Below are positions 25,191 through 35,231 of a stretch of 64,000 nt of DNA, in pieces. How positions within the stretch are numbered: position 1 is the first letter of the stretch; every line of letters begins with the position of its first letter. Source of the DNA: UBA10649 sp963749905 (GTDB taxonomy: Bacteria; Actinomycetota; Actinomycetes; S36-B12); contig CAVVOF010000004.1 of NCBI GenBank assembly GCA_963749905.1, forward strand, positions 186,001 through 250,000. Direction: 5' to 3'. The position numbers and the translations under genes are program-made. The notes below the pieces were generated by a model, which worked only from the letters and a program-made list of their open reading frames with translations, ran no database searches and was not told where the DNA came from.

Positions 25191-25346
25191 TCAGGCCTTG
25201 CCGAGGATGCGCGTCACCTTGGTGCCGCATACCGGGCAGATGCCCTTGGCGAAACGGCGACCATTGGTCTCCTCGACGTGACCGTCGAACTGCCGCTTCT
25301 CCTTGCACTTCACGCAGTAAGCCTCGCCGCTGTAAGTCTCGGCCAT
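25191..25346 (-). CDS. DUF5679 zinc-ribbon protein
   Basis: A 51-residue protein with two CxxC pairs: AYCVKCKEK and GICPVCGTKVTRILG. This is the DUF5679 zinc-ribbon found as a single short gene in most actinobacteria; function unknown. ATG 25346 follows AGGAGG. A longer frame upstream is not credible. Confidence 0.9.
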   Translation of the reverse strand: MAETYSGEAYCVKCKEKRQFDGHVEETNGRRFAKGICPVCGTKVTRILGKA

Positions 25347-25535
25347 CGGGCCCTCCTGTGTTGTCAGTACCGCGTGGCCGCGGTCGGCGGCGGGTGCCGC
25401 CATGCCTGGTCGGCTACACCCTAGGGCAGAGAACGCACCATTCCGTCCAGCCGTCCAGCGCTGACGCGGGCATGTCGCCCACAGGGTGTGGATAACTCCC
25501 GACAAATGGGACTTATCGGTGACCAGATGGGCGTG

Positions 25536-26297
25536 CTAGCGCACCTTCCGGTAGCACCAGGTCCGAGGCAGACCCTGCTCCCACTCGGACGCCGTGGGCG
25601 CCGAGACGGCCCGATCCGGGCCGCACAGCTCGCGCCCCCGCTCCCGCAGCTCGGCCCGTCCCGGGTAGCCGTCGTAGAAGTGCGTCCAGATCACCCAGGA
25701 GGTGACCTCCCATCGGGGGCGATCCGAGCACGCCACCGTGACCGGTGGCGCCCCGGCCCGTCGTCCGTCCGATGCGTCCGAGCAGTGCCGCAGCCGGGCG
25801 CGTGCGCGCTTCGACAGCTCCTCGACGGCCGCCCGCAGCGGCTCCACGATCGGCTCGTCTCGCCCCTGCTGACGAACCACAACCGCGCCGCAGACGTAGG
25901 ACGCGGGCGGCTGGCGCACCGCGAACGAGCGCGCCTCGAAGCGGAGCGGATCCACGACCCGACCCGACACGGGCGTATTGACGCGCAGGCTCGTCCACAC
26001 GTCCAGCTCGCCGCACTGCCGGGCCGCGAAGTCGAAGGCGTTGACGTCCGCAGGGAGCAGGCCGGTCCCGGTCACCTGGTAGGTGTGCGACTCGGTGCAC
26101 GGCACTGCCTCGACCTCGGGCCACCACTCACCGGCGCGCACCTGCGCGTCGGAGAGGTCGTAGCAGTCGCCCACCGCCGGGGGCTCCGCTGCGACGGCCG
26201 GCGCTGCGATGAGGACCGAGGCGGACAGCGCGACCACGGCCGCCAAACCGCCTGCGCCGGGCACGCCGACGAGCCACCGCGCGCGATCGCCCCGCAT
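25536..26297 (-). CDS. Membrane-anchored septum-formation-domain protein
   Basis: A 253-residue exported protein. Residues 1-35 are a signal/anchor (ARWLVGVPGAGGLAAVVALSASVLIAAPAVA). The mature part begins VGDCYDLSDAQV and has PCTESHTYQVTGTG, the VGDCY...V-CTE-H-Y pattern of the Septum_form domain; six further cysteines suggest disulfides. ATG 26297 is chosen because GGGAGG precedes it; ATG 26309 is an alternative. Divergent from the M20 peptidase gene by 75 bp. Confidence 0.8.
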   Translation of the reverse strand: MRGDRARWLVGVPGAGGLAAVVALSASVLIAAPAVAAEPPAVGDCYDLSDAQVRAGEWWPEVEAVPCTESHTYQVTGTGLLPADVNAFDFAARQCGELDVWTSLRVNTPVSGRVVDPLRFEARSFAVRQPPASYVCGAVVVRQQGRDEPIVEPLRAAVEELSKRARARLRHCSDASDGRRAGAPPVTVACSDRPRWEVTSWVIWTHFYDGYPGRAELRERGRELCGPDRAVSAPTASEWEQGLPRTWCYRKVR

Positions 26298-26372
26298 CTG
26301 GCCTCCCATGGTCCGCCGATCATGTCGGCCGGTCGCCCTCGCCACAAGGGAGGAAACGGGCATGATGACGAC

Positions 26373-27626
26373 GTGACCCTGCCGCCGCCCGTCGATCGGG
26401 ACCGTCTCCTCGCAGACCTGACCGACCTGCTGGCCATCCCCTCCGTGAGCGGCACCCCGGCGGAGGTCGAGGTCCAGGCGTGGCTCGCAGAGCGCTGGCG
26501 CCACGAGGGCCTGGCCGTCGACCAGTGGGACCTCGACCTGGACGCCCTCACGGCAGATCCCGAGTTCCCCGGCATGGAGGTCGAGCGCACCGCGGGCCTC
26601 GGCGTGACCGCCACCCTGCACGGCGACGGCACCGGTCCCACCCTGCTCCTCGACGGGCACACCGACGTGGTGCCGCCGGGGGACCTCGACGCGTGGTCAG
26701 CGGATCCCTTCAGCGCGCGCCGAGCGCTCCGCGGCGACGACGAGGTGCTCGTCGCCCGAGGTGCCAGCGACATGAAGGCGGGCGTCGCGGCCATGTGGGC
26801 CGCGACCCGCGCCATCGCGGAATCCGGCATCCCCCTGCGCGGCTCGGTGGTGCTCGCCCCGGTGATGGGCGAGGAGGACGGCGGTCTGGGGACGTTCGCC
26901 CTGCTCCGGCACGGCGTCACGGCGGACATGTGCATCGTCCCGGAGCCGACCGGCCTCGGCATGGTGACCGGCAACGGTGGCGCACTCACCTTCCGGCTGA
27001 CCGTCCGCGGCCTGGCCGCGCACGCCTCGATGCGCATGTCGGGCGTCAGCAGCATCGAGCGGTTCATCCCCGTCTACCGCGCGCTCGAAGCCCTCGAGGC
27101 GCGGCGGAACCGAGTCGTCGACCCGATCATGGCGCGCTGGCCGATCGCCTACCCGCTGTCCATCGGCACCATCCACGCCGGTGACTGGGCGTCCACCGTG
27201 CCGGACCTGCTGATCGCCGAAGGGCGGCTCGGCGTGGCCATCGGCGAGGAGGTGACGGATGCCCGCGCCGAGCTGGAGGCCACCGTGGCCGAGGTATGCG
27301 CCGCCGACCCCTGGCTCCGGGATCACCCCGTCGAGGTCACCTGGTGGGGCGGCCAGTTCGCCTCGGGGCGCGTCGACCCGGACCACCCCATCAGCTCGAT
27401 CGTCGCGGAGGAGCACGCGGCCGCGTTCGGCACCGAGCTCGACGTCTACGGAGGGCCGTACGGCTCCGACCTGCGGCTGCTCACCCGCATCGGCGGCATC
27501 CCGACGGTGCACTACGGGCCGGGGACTCCGGAGAGCGCGCATACGCCCGACGAGTACGTGCTCGTCGACGAGCTCCATCAGGGCGCGGAGGCGCTCGCCC
27601 GGATCATCCTGCGCGTCTGCGGCTAG
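26373..27626 (+). CDS. M20 family metallopeptidase (ArgE/DapE/CPG2-like)
   Basis: A 417-residue zinc peptidase. Ligands and catalytic residues: LLLDGHTDVVPPG (His, Asp), ARGASDMKAGVAAM (bridging Asp), VMGEEDGGLG (Glu pair), CIVPEPTGLG (third acidic site) and the C-terminal GPGTPESAHTPDEYV (His). The lid domain sits between ~185 and 295. Acts on N-acyl amino acids or dipeptides; exact substrate unknown. Start is GTG 26373: no ATG in this frame gives a sensible N-terminus. The ribosome site is weak, perhaps leaderless. Confidence 0.9.
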   Translation: MTLPPPVDRDRLLADLTDLLAIPSVSGTPAEVEVQAWLAERWRHEGLAVDQWDLDLDALTADPEFPGMEVERTAGLGVTATLHGDGTGPTLLLDGHTDVVPPGDLDAWSADPFSARRALRGDDEVLVARGASDMKAGVAAMWAATRAIAESGIPLRGSVVLAPVMGEEDGGLGTFALLRHGVTADMCIVPEPTGLGMVTGNGGALTFRLTVRGLAAHASMRMSGVSSIERFIPVYRALEALEARRNRVVDPIMARWPIAYPLSIGTIHAGDWASTVPDLLIAEGRLGVAIGEEVTDARAELEATVAEVCAADPWLRDHPVEVTWWGGQFASGRVDPDHPISSIVAEEHAAAFGTELDVYGGPYGSDLRLLTRIGGIPTVHYGPGTPESAHTPDEYVLVDELHQGAEALARIILRVCG

Positions 27627-27650
27627 GTCGCCGCGCCGCAGACGCCGCAC

Positions 27651-29174
27651 TCACGCTCGCGCGATCTCCCCGTCCGGCCGAAGGAGCCCGACCGCACCCG
27701 TGCGGCGGGCGTCGCCCACCGCCTCGACGGCCCCGTCCGGTCCCCTGCGGACCGCGTGGACACCACCGAAGAAGAGGTTCGCCGCGGACCACTGCTCGAG
27801 GCTGACGCCTTGCCGTCCGGCCAGTGCCGCAAGTCCGGCCAGATCGGACTCGGACCAGCCGGGCTCGACGTGGATGGCCCCGGTCTCGGACGCGTGCACA
27901 CGCGGCGCGGACACGGCATCGGACAGCGAACGGCCCTCGTCGACCAGCCGCAGGAGCAGCGCCAGCACGGCCGACCGGATCCGCTCGCTGCCGCCGGTCC
28001 CGAGCGCGACCCGAGCGCCGTCCGCCAGTTCGACCAGTGCCGGAGCCATCATCGAGCCCATCCGCTCCCCCGGCTGCAGTGCGTGCCCGTCGGCGGGCCG
28101 GAGGTCCTCCTCGCCGAGCATGTTGTTCAGGGCGACCCCCCAGTGCGGGACCACGGTTCCCGATCCGGAGCCGTTCGACAGGGTCAGCGCGGCCATGCCG
28201 CCCTCCGCGTCGACGACGGATATGTGTGTCGTTCCCCTGCGCACGATGCCGCTGCGCCGATGGTCTCCGGTGGCCGCGACCAGGGCGCCCGCCGCCAGTG
28301 CCGCATCCATCCGTCCGGTCCCGGGCTCGAGGCGATCGAGGGCGGACAGCACGATCGAGCCTCCGACCGAGGGTGGCGGGTTCACCCAGATCCGGGCACC
28401 CGACCGAGACCGCTCGAGGGGCATCCGCGGCCGCGGTCGATACGCCGCCAGATCGGTCGCGGTCAGCAGCCCACCCCTCGCGGCAGCGGCCAGCAGCCGG
28501 TCGGCGAAGGCCGCACTGCGCACACCTGAGACGGCCCCGCCGGCGATCGCGTCGAGCAGGTCGGCGTACGCGTGGTTCAGGTACCGGCCCGTGCGCTCGA
28601 CCTCCACGAAGATGGCCTTGCTCTCCGCGGTGAGATTGAGCAGGTCGGCGACGAGGTGCAGGAACATCCGCTGGCCCGCCGAGATCGTGACGCCCTCGCG
28701 CGCCAGGCGGACGGCCGGGCGAACCACGTCGCCCAGCTCGAGTCGACCCCAGTCACGGTGGGCCGTCAGCAGTCCGTCCAGACAGCCCGGCACCGCCACC
28801 GTGCCCCAGCCGCCATGGAAGACCTGCTCGCTGCTGCCGGCGGCAGAGCCGGTCCGGGCGAAGTCGACGACGACCGTCCGCACGTCCGGGGACGGTGCGC
28901 GGGTCGCCTCCCGGCCGGGTACGTCGACGAAGAAGTCGAGCACCGCGGGCGGCTGGCCGGCGGGTGCGTACAGGAGGAAGCCGCCACCGCCGAGGCTGGC
29001 CAGCACGGGCTCGGACATCACCGCGGCGAACGCACCCGAGACCGCCGCATCGACCGCAGTGCCACCGTGCTCGAGCGCGTGGATGGCGGAGGCCACGACT
29101 TCGGCGGATCCCGCAGCGACGCCGGCCGAACCCGGGGGCCCGTGCAGCGCGGCGGGAACCGGGGCGGAGACCAT
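27651..29174 (-). CDS. ggt: Gamma-glutamyltransferase family protein
   Basis: A 507-residue Ntn hydrolase. The autocatalytic cleavage site and new N-terminal nucleophile is in RRGTTHISVVDAEGGMAALTLSNGSGSG, the typical T-T-H-x-S start of the small subunit. The large subunit opens with a region of GGTAVDAAVSGAFAAVMSEP. It lacks an obvious signal peptide, so a cytosolic place is likely. Convergent with the M20 peptidase gene; both could help recycle gamma-glutamyl peptides, but this is inference. Confidence 0.9.
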   Translation of the reverse strand: MVSAPVPAALHGPPGSAGVAAGSAEVVASAIHALEHGGTAVDAAVSGAFAAVMSEPVLASLGGGGFLLYAPAGQPPAVLDFFVDVPGREATRAPSPDVRTVVVDFARTGSAAGSSEQVFHGGWGTVAVPGCLDGLLTAHRDWGRLELGDVVRPAVRLAREGVTISAGQRMFLHLVADLLNLTAESKAIFVEVERTGRYLNHAYADLLDAIAGGAVSGVRSAAFADRLLAAAARGGLLTATDLAAYRPRPRMPLERSRSGARIWVNPPPSVGGSIVLSALDRLEPGTGRMDAALAAGALVAATGDHRRSGIVRRGTTHISVVDAEGGMAALTLSNGSGSGTVVPHWGVALNNMLGEEDLRPADGHALQPGERMGSMMAPALVELADGARVALGTGGSERIRSAVLALLLRLVDEGRSLSDAVSAPRVHASETGAIHVEPGWSESDLAGLAALAGRQGVSLEQWSAANLFFGGVHAVRRGPDGAVEAVGDARRTGAVGLLRPDGEIARA

Positions 29175-29265
29175 GCTGGGCACCGTAGTCGGCCCGCCGC
29201 CGTAGCGCATGACCGCTGTGGAGTGCCACTCGCCGTCCACAGCCCCCGGGACCCAACGTGCCGCC

Positions 29266-30246
29266 ATGAGCCAAGCCGCACCCGCCGAGCCGCCGCCTCC
29301 GGATGCTCCCTCGGCCGCCCGCATCCGCACGGCCCTCAGCGACCTCACCTGCCTTGCCCGCCCACGGCTGCGGCCCGACGTGCCCATCCTGTGGCGCACG
29401 CACGACACCATCCAGATCGGCGACGACGTGATCGTCGACCGGGTGACCCGCGCCCACGTCGCCTGGCTGACCTCGCTCGACGGACTGGCCACCGTCGACC
29501 ACGTCGTCGAGTCCCTCACCATCGACGACCACGAGGCCGCCCGGCTGGTGCGCGCAGCGCGGGCCGCCGGCGCGCTCGACGACTGCGCCCGGATGCCGGC
29601 CGCCCACCGATGGCTGCCACGCGACGCTCGCGACCAGGCGACCGCCGCCTTCGCGGTCGCCCTCCAGACCCACCGCGACCTGGCCACCGCCCTCGCCGTC
29701 ATCGACCGGCGCGATCGCACACGGGTCGGGATCGTCGGTACCGGCCTCGTTGCCGACGCGATCGACGCCGTTCTGCTGGCCACCTCGATCACCCGCGACG
29801 ACCTCGAGCCCAGCCTGACGGTGCTGGCTGATGCGCCCCATCCCGACGCGCCTGCCCTGATGGACCATGTCGACCTGGACCGGCCGCACCTGCACGTCGG
29901 CGTCTTCGGACGCCGTGCGGTCGTGGGTCCGCTGGTGGTGCCCGGGCGCACGAGCTGCCTGCGGTGCGCGCACCTGCACCGGCGCGACTGCGATCCGGCC
30001 TGGCCGCTGCTGGCCGTGCAGTGGTCGCACGCCGTCACCGCCATGCGTCCGGCACCCCTCGACCCGCTGCTCGCCACCCTGGCGGCTGCGCACGCCGCCC
30101 TCATGGTCCGCTCGTGGGCCGACTCCCCCGACGACGCCCAGTCGTGGGCGGACGTCGCAGTCGAGCTCACCCTGCCCGAGGGCCAGGCACGGCGGCTCCC
30201 GCGTCCGCCGCACCCGCTGTGCGGTTGCCGGTGGTCCAGCCGGTGA
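29266..30246 (+). CDS. PqqD/cyclodehydratase-like protein (TOMM leader-binding type)
   Basis: A 326-residue protein resembling the non-catalytic cyclodehydratase E1-like component of thiazole/oxazole-modified peptide systems. Residues ~15-105 form a PqqD-like winged region; ~145-260 a degenerate Rossmann/ThiF fold (RVGIVGTGLVADAIDAVLLA). A zinc site is built by SCLRCAHLHRRDCDP and the C-terminal CGCRW. No YcaO gene or precursor peptide is near. Such orphans recur next to the ABC1 kinase gene in actinobacteria, so a housekeeping function is possible. ATG 29266 fits the family; upstream codons lie in the divergent promoter. Confidence 0.72.
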   Translation: MSQAAPAEPPPPDAPSAARIRTALSDLTCLARPRLRPDVPILWRTHDTIQIGDDVIVDRVTRAHVAWLTSLDGLATVDHVVESLTIDDHEAARLVRAARAAGALDDCARMPAAHRWLPRDARDQATAAFAVALQTHRDLATALAVIDRRDRTRVGIVGTGLVADAIDAVLLATSITRDDLEPSLTVLADAPHPDAPALMDHVDLDRPHLHVGVFGRRAVVGPLVVPGRTSCLRCAHLHRRDCDPAWPLLAVQWSHAVTAMRPAPLDPLLATLAAAHAALMVRSWADSPDDAQSWADVAVELTLPEGQARRLPRPPHPLCGCRWSSR

Positions 30247-30287
30247 CACGACTCGTGCAAAGCCGCCGGACAGGCGACAATGGCCGG

Positions 30288-31602
30288 GTGCCCGACATCC
30301 CCAAGTACGCCATCACCCGAAGCGTGAAGATCGCGGCACTGCCGGCCGCCCACGCCGGTCGGGCCGCGTGGGGTCTGGGCAAGCGCATCGGCGGCAAGCC
30401 GGCGGAGGCCGTCAGTGCTGAGCTGCAGGCCCGGACCGCTGAGCAGATGTTCAAGGTGCTCGGCGAGCTCAAGGGCGGGGCCATGAAGATGGGCCAGGCG
30501 ATGAGCATCTTCGAGGCCGCCATGCCCGAGGAGCTGGCCGGCCCGTATCGCGAGGCACTGACGCGGCTGCAGGAGTCGGCGCCGCCCATGCCCGCCGAGT
30601 CGATCCACGCGATCCTGCGCGAGGAGCTCGGCGACGACTGGCGCGAGCGGTTCGCCGAGTTCGACGACACGCCCGCGGCGGCGGCGTCGATCGGCCAGGT
30701 GCACAAGGCCGTCTGGCGCGACGGTCGCGTGGTCGCCGTGAAGGTGCAGTACCCCGGAGCGGACAAGGCGTTCATCAGCGACCTCAACCAGATGACCCGG
30801 ATGGGCAAGCTCTTCGCCTCCTGGATCCCCGGCATGGACATCAAGCCGCTGCTCGAGGAGCTCAAGGCCCGGGCCATCGAGGAGCTCGACTACCTGCGCG
30901 AGTCACGCAACCAGCGGGCTTTCGCCGCCGCCTTCGAGGGCGACCCGGAGTTCGTCGTGCCGCATGTGCTCGCCGCCGCGCCACACGTCCTGGTGTCCGA
31001 GTGGGTGGACGGACGTCCGCTCTCGTCGATCATCGCCTCCGGGACGCCCGAGGAGCGGGACCGGGCCGGCGACGCTGTACATCCGCTTCCTCCTGTCCGG
31101 ACCGGGGCGGGCGGGGCTGCTGCACGCCGATCCGCATCCGGGCAACTTCCGGATGACGCCGGACGGACGCTTCTGCGTGCTCGACTTCGGCGCGGTGTCC
31201 GAACTGCCCGACGGCCTGCCTACGGCGATGGGCCGCTTGCTGCGCATCGCAATGTCCGACGACGCGGCGACGGTCGCGGACGGCCTGCGCGAGGAGGGCT
31301 TCATCAAGCCCAATGTCGACGTCGACCCCGAGCAGGTGCTGCGCTACCTCGACCCGTTCGTGGAGCCGGCGGAGCACGAGCAGTTCCAGTTCACCCGGGC
31401 CTGGTTGCGGAACCAGTTCACGCGAATGAACGACATCCGCGACCCCGACTTCACCATGGCCCTCAAGCTGAACCTGCCGCCCACCTACGCGCTGATCCAC
31501 CGCGTCTGGCTGGGCGGGATCGCGGTTCTCTGCCAGCTCGACGCAACCGTCCCGATGCGCAGCGAGCTCGAGCGCTGGGTGCCGGAGTTCGCGTCGGACT
31601 AG
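30288..31602 (+). CDS. ABC1/UbiB-family atypical kinase, frameshifted
   Basis: A ~437-residue AarF/ABC1 kinase split by one extra base at about 31068-31071. First part: KxGQ motif KMGQAMSIFE, alanine-rich loop AAAASIGQVHKA, lysine in VVAVKVQYPG, VLVSEWVDGRP. After the shift: LYIRFLLSGP, catalytic HADPHPGNF and metal-binding VLDFGAV. Removing one G from GGCCGGCGACG restores the frame, so the protein would be complete. GTG 30288 is the start. It ends on a CTAG shared with the convergent beta-propeller gene. Corresponds to the Rv3197 position. Confidence 0.85.
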
Positions 31603-32835
31603 AACCGGAAGCGCTTGTTCTGCGCGCCTCCTGCGACCGACTGCCACGGCAGTTGCGTGGTCACCGAGACGCGCCACGTCCTGCCCTTGGGCAGTCTGCT
31701 CACTGTGCAGCGGACGGTGCCGGCCGGGAGGACGCGGCAGGTGCCCATCCGGGTCCGGGTCCCCGATCTGGCCACCATCGTGTACGTGACCGCCTGCATC
31801 GCCGGCACCACGCCCGTCACCGAGCGACGCTTCTTGTTCTTCGACCACGTGGGTGCAGGGGTGGCGGCCACGAGCGGCACCGCATGCAATGTGTTGGTTG
31901 ACGTGTCCGTGACGACGAGCTTGCCGAGACCGGTCGACAGGCCGAACGGAGTGCCGCCCGTGACGATGGTGGCGGTGGTGCCGCCCGTTGCCGCGTCGAT
32001 CGCGGTCACCGTGCCCGAGCCGTAGTTCGCGACGAAGACCGCGCCGTCCGCTGCCGCAACGCCCCACGGCTGGCTGCCGACCGTGAGCGTCGACGTCACG
32101 GCACCGGTCGTCGCGTCCACGACGGTGACCGTGCCGACAGCGTTGTTCGCGACGTACAGGGACGTGCCCGAGTAGCGCCAGACCGGCCGGTGCCGGACCG
32201 GCGGGGATGGTCGCCGTCACGGTCCGCGACGCCACATCGATCACGCTGACGGTGCCCGCGCCGTTGTTGGCGACGAAGACCCGCGCATCACTGGCGGTGA
32301 CCCCCCAGGGAGCCACGCCCACGGGAATCGTCGCCACGACGGCAAGCGTCGGCAGGTCGATAACCGTGACGGTGTTGTCGCCGTTGTTGGCCACGAAGAC
32401 GGTCGAGCCGACGACCACCGCGCCGGCCGGACGCACTCCCACCGGGATAGTCGCGCGGACGGTCGTGCCGAACGAGTCGATCACGCTGACCGAGTTGCTG
32501 CCGGCGTTGGTGACCACGAATGAGCGATCCGCACCGGTGCCCTGGGCCACGTCCGTCGGCTCCGTGCCCACCGCCAACCGGGGCGCGTCCGGAGCCGGAG
32601 CGCAGGACTTCGGCTGGCAGAGGGTCACCACGCTGACGGTGCCGTCGCCCGAGTTCGCCACCAGGGCGGGCACGACCGCGGCGACCCCCTTCGGCTGGGA
32701 CCCGACGCTCACCGGAGGCCAGTCGTTCGCCTGGTACGTGACCGGGTCGGCGGCCGCCCGTGCCGTGTCGGGCGCAGCGATCGCCACGAGCGCCGCCGCC
32801 ACCGCCGTCACCACTGCTGCTCGACGTCGCGTCAT
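31599..32835 (-). CDS. Secreted YVTN beta-propeller protein, frameshifted
   Basis: Signal peptide (residues 1-27, ending DTARA), then seven or so ~42-residue blades with the repeating pattern V-F-V-A-N-N-G-x-x-T-V-S/T-V-I-D (e.g. RVFVANNGAGTVSVID) and P-W-G-V/P-x-G-V. A single base is missing near 32172; in the next frame the blades continue SLYVANNAVGTVTVVDATTG. The C-terminus (~90 residues) is basic with two cysteines (GTCRV and VRCTVS). Family proteins of the YncE type have no common enzyme activity; some bind DNA or cell-surface ligands. Confidence 0.82.
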
Positions 32836-32999
32836 CTGCGGGCCTCCTCGGGTTCGGCGGTTGCCGCGGACTCTGAGCGCAGTCTGCTCGCTTCGTCGCG
32901 CGTGAGCCAGACGGTACCGCTGACGAGATCGCAGACGCGCAGGCGTGGCCGCCGAACCGGGTCACCGACACGGTCCCGCAGCCACGCCCAACGGCGAGC

Positions 33000-33266
33000 T
33001 CAGGCGGCAGCGACTGCCACCCCGTGCGACCGGCCCGCGATGCGCTCCACCGTGAGAGCGACGACGGCGCCGACCGCGACAGCAATCACCGCGACGACGG
33101 CGACCTGCCAAGACAGCATGCTGATCCCTGAGTCCACGGCGACGGCAGGCGCGGCCGGCCCGTCGATCGGCTCCGGCGGCACGAACGCGTGGGCGAGCGG
33201 TGCGGCAATCAGTGTCATCAGCGCCGCGACAACGGAACCGACGACTGCGGTGATGGTCTTCCTCAT
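33000..33266 (-). CDS. Small exported membrane protein (88 aa)
   Basis: Starts MRKTITAVVGSVVAALMTLIAAPLAHA, a signal peptide; then a short proline/alanine segment, a second hydrophobic helix (LSWQVAVVAVIAVAVGAVVALTV) and a short basic end. ATG 33266 follows GGAGGAAGCC. No recognised family. A 164-bp stretch separates it from the propeller gene. Confidence 0.65.
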   Translation of the reverse strand: MRKTITAVVGSVVAALMTLIAAPLAHAFVPPEPIDGPAAPAVAVDSGISMLSWQVAVVAVIAVAVGAVVALTVERIAGRSHGVAVAAA

Positions 33267-33447
33267 GGCTTCCTCCGACTGTTGGTGTGGGCGGCTGAGG
33301 ACCTTCGCTGTTCCCGTCCTCTGCCTCGCGACCACTGTTGCGGGGCGCAGCCGCTGACGCCATGCGTCGTTGCGCTGAGATCGCGTACGCGGAAACGCGC
33401 ATTCCCAATGCCTTCCATCACAACTAGCCTCAGCGAGTAGGCGATCG

Positions 33448-34215
33448 ATGGGAGTCGACGACATGGTTACCCGGATGGACATCTCGGATCGCGACCTGCG
33501 GCTCATCCTCGACGTCGTCGATGGCAGCCGCTGCGGCCAGCCCGGCGTGCACGTCCCCGACTCGCTGCTGCGGGACCTCGGCCACCTAATCGCGTACGAC
33601 GATGCGACCTTCCAGGTGATGGATCCCTATCGACGCAACATCTCGATCCAGGACGCGGCCGCCACCGTCACCAGCACCATCGGGTCGCCGGAGCTCGACG
33701 ATCTGTGGTGGGCCGCCTTCTGGGAGCACTGCGCCTATCCGCAGCTCAGCGGGGACTTCACCCGCGTCGTGCGCGGGTCGGATCCACTGCCCGGCCAAGT
33801 GGACGGGCCGCAGTGGCAGGCCTACCTCGACGCCGAGCCCGCCGCTTCCGCGCACCACGTCATCGTGTCGCTTCCGGCGATCGGACCGACCGACCGCCGA
33901 CTCATCCTCTGGCGCGAGTCGGGACCGGACTTCAGCGACCGCGACGTGCAGCTCCTCACCCTCCTCCGTCCGCACCTGATCGAGATGTACGACCGGCACC
34001 AGGAGGAGCGCGCCGGTGCACCGCAGCTCACGCTCAGGCAGTGGGAGATCCTTCGCCTGGTCGCGGCGGGGCTGACCAACGGTCAGATCGCCCGCCGGCT
34101 CTCCGTCTCGGAGGCCACCGTGCGCAAGCACCTCGAGAACACGTATGCCCGGCTCGACGTGACCAACCGGACCTCGGCGGTGGATCGCACGCGCAGGTAC
34201 CTGCTTGCGGGCTGA
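33448..34215 (+). CDS. LuxR-family transcriptional regulator
   Basis: A 255-residue regulator. The C-terminal LuxR HTH (~190-250) reads LTLRQWEILRLVAAGLTNGQIARRLSVSEATVRKHLENTYARLDVTNRTSAV. The N-terminal ~185 residues form a GAF/autoinducer-like sensing domain of unknown ligand, tryptophan-rich (DDLWWAAFWEHC). No receiver domain. ATG 33448 and ATG 33463 are both possible; the second has GGGAG eight bases before. It converges on the solute-binding protein gene with five bases between stops. Confidence 0.88.
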   Translation: MGVDDMVTRMDISDRDLRLILDVVDGSRCGQPGVHVPDSLLRDLGHLIAYDDATFQVMDPYRRNISIQDAAATVTSTIGSPELDDLWWAAFWEHCAYPQLSGDFTRVVRGSDPLPGQVDGPQWQAYLDAEPAASAHHVIVSLPAIGPTDRRLILWRESGPDFSDRDVQLLTLLRPHLIEMYDRHQEERAGAPQLTLRQWEILRLVAAGLTNGQIARRLSVSEATVRKHLENTYARLDVTNRTSAVDRTRRYLLAG

Positions 34216-34220
34216 AGTCA

Positions 34221-35231
34221 TCACCTGCCGCTCTCCTCATTGCCGTCCTGCCCGATCGTGGCCAGGTCGAACTCTCCAGCGTTCGTGGCGTAGTCGGTGC
34301 CGAAGTACTTCTGGGACAAGGCCTTGAAGGTTCCGTCGGCATGAAGCTGATCGAGGATCTCGTTGATACGGCTCAGGAATGCCTCATCACGAAGACCGGA
34401 GTTCTTGTCGACGAACCCCGTTGACATACCGGTGAAGAGCGGCGGATCCAAGGCCCGAAGCGGCACGCCCACCGCGATCGCCTCCATCCCCACTCGCTCG
34501 GATGCCACAAAGCCCTCGATCTTTCCGGCACCAACGGCCTCGAGTCCCGGTCCCTCCAAGTCGAACAGGACGACTTCGGGATCCTTGATCAGGTTGTCGA
34601 ACTCGATGCCGGGAAGGCTGAGTTCACCGCGGAGGTAGGCCTCGTCCGAGCATCCCGCGCACGCTCCCACGCGCATGCCCGAGAGCTCCGACGGATCCGC
34701 GTAGGTCGAGTCCTCACGCACGAAGACCCTGGTCGGCTCGGCCATATACGGCTGGGTCATCCACAGTCGAGACATCCGCTCCTCGTTGATGTTGCCAGTG
34801 CCCCACGACACGTCCCATCGGTCACCCCACGAACCGGAGACGATCTGCGTCCACGAAGGGGTGACGTAGCACGGTTCCACGCCCAACGCGGCGGCGACCA
34901 TCGCGCCGGTCTCCACGTCATAGCCAGTCACCTCAGGCGTAGTGAGTTGCGTCGCCAGGCACTTGGTTGGAGATGCGCGCGTCGCACCCTCCACGGCCAT
35001 CGATGACGGAGGGTAGGCCAAGTCGGTGGAGAGCACCAGGGTTTCACGATTCAGGACCTGCGCCAGCTTGTCCGTGGCCGGGTCGCCGTCTCCTTCAGAA
35101 GCGGCGGCCGACGCCGACGGCTCCGACGTAGCCGGCTGGCTACCTCCACATGCAGTTGTGCCCACCAACGTGGCCGTGACCATCACGAGTGCCGCCGCAT
35201 GCCGTCGCCGCATTCGAAAAGGTGTCGTCAT
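34221..35231 (-). CDS. Solute-binding lipoprotein (family 3-like)
   Basis: A 336-residue lipoprotein. Lipobox VGTTACGG at ~25-30, then serine/alanine linker and a two-lobe periplasmic-binding fold: TLVLSTDLAYPPSSM, GYDVETGAMVAAALGVEPCYVTPSWTQIV, PYMAEPTRVFV, GMRVGACAGCSDEAYLRG and SRINEILDQLHADGTFKALSQKYFG. Usual for amino-acid-type substrates; three extra cysteines are atypical. Its ATG overlaps the cyclase stop (ATGA), so the two are co-translated. No ABC permease or ATPase is next to it, suggesting a sensing role. Confidence 0.87.
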   Translation of the reverse strand: MTTPFRMRRRHAAALVMVTATLVGTTACGGSQPATSEPSASAAASEGDGDPATDKLAQVLNRETLVLSTDLAYPPSSMAVEGATRASPTKCLATQLTTPEVTGYDVETGAMVAAALGVEPCYVTPSWTQIVSGSWGDRWDVSWGTGNINEERMSRLWMTQPYMAEPTRVFVREDSTYADPSELSGMRVGACAGCSDEAYLRGELSLPGIEFDNLIKDPEVVLFDLEGPGLEAVGAGKIEGFVASERVGMEAIAVGVPLRALDPPLFTGMSTGFVDKNSGLRDEAFLSRINEILDQLHADGTFKALSQKYFGTDYATNAGEFDLATIGQDGNEESGR

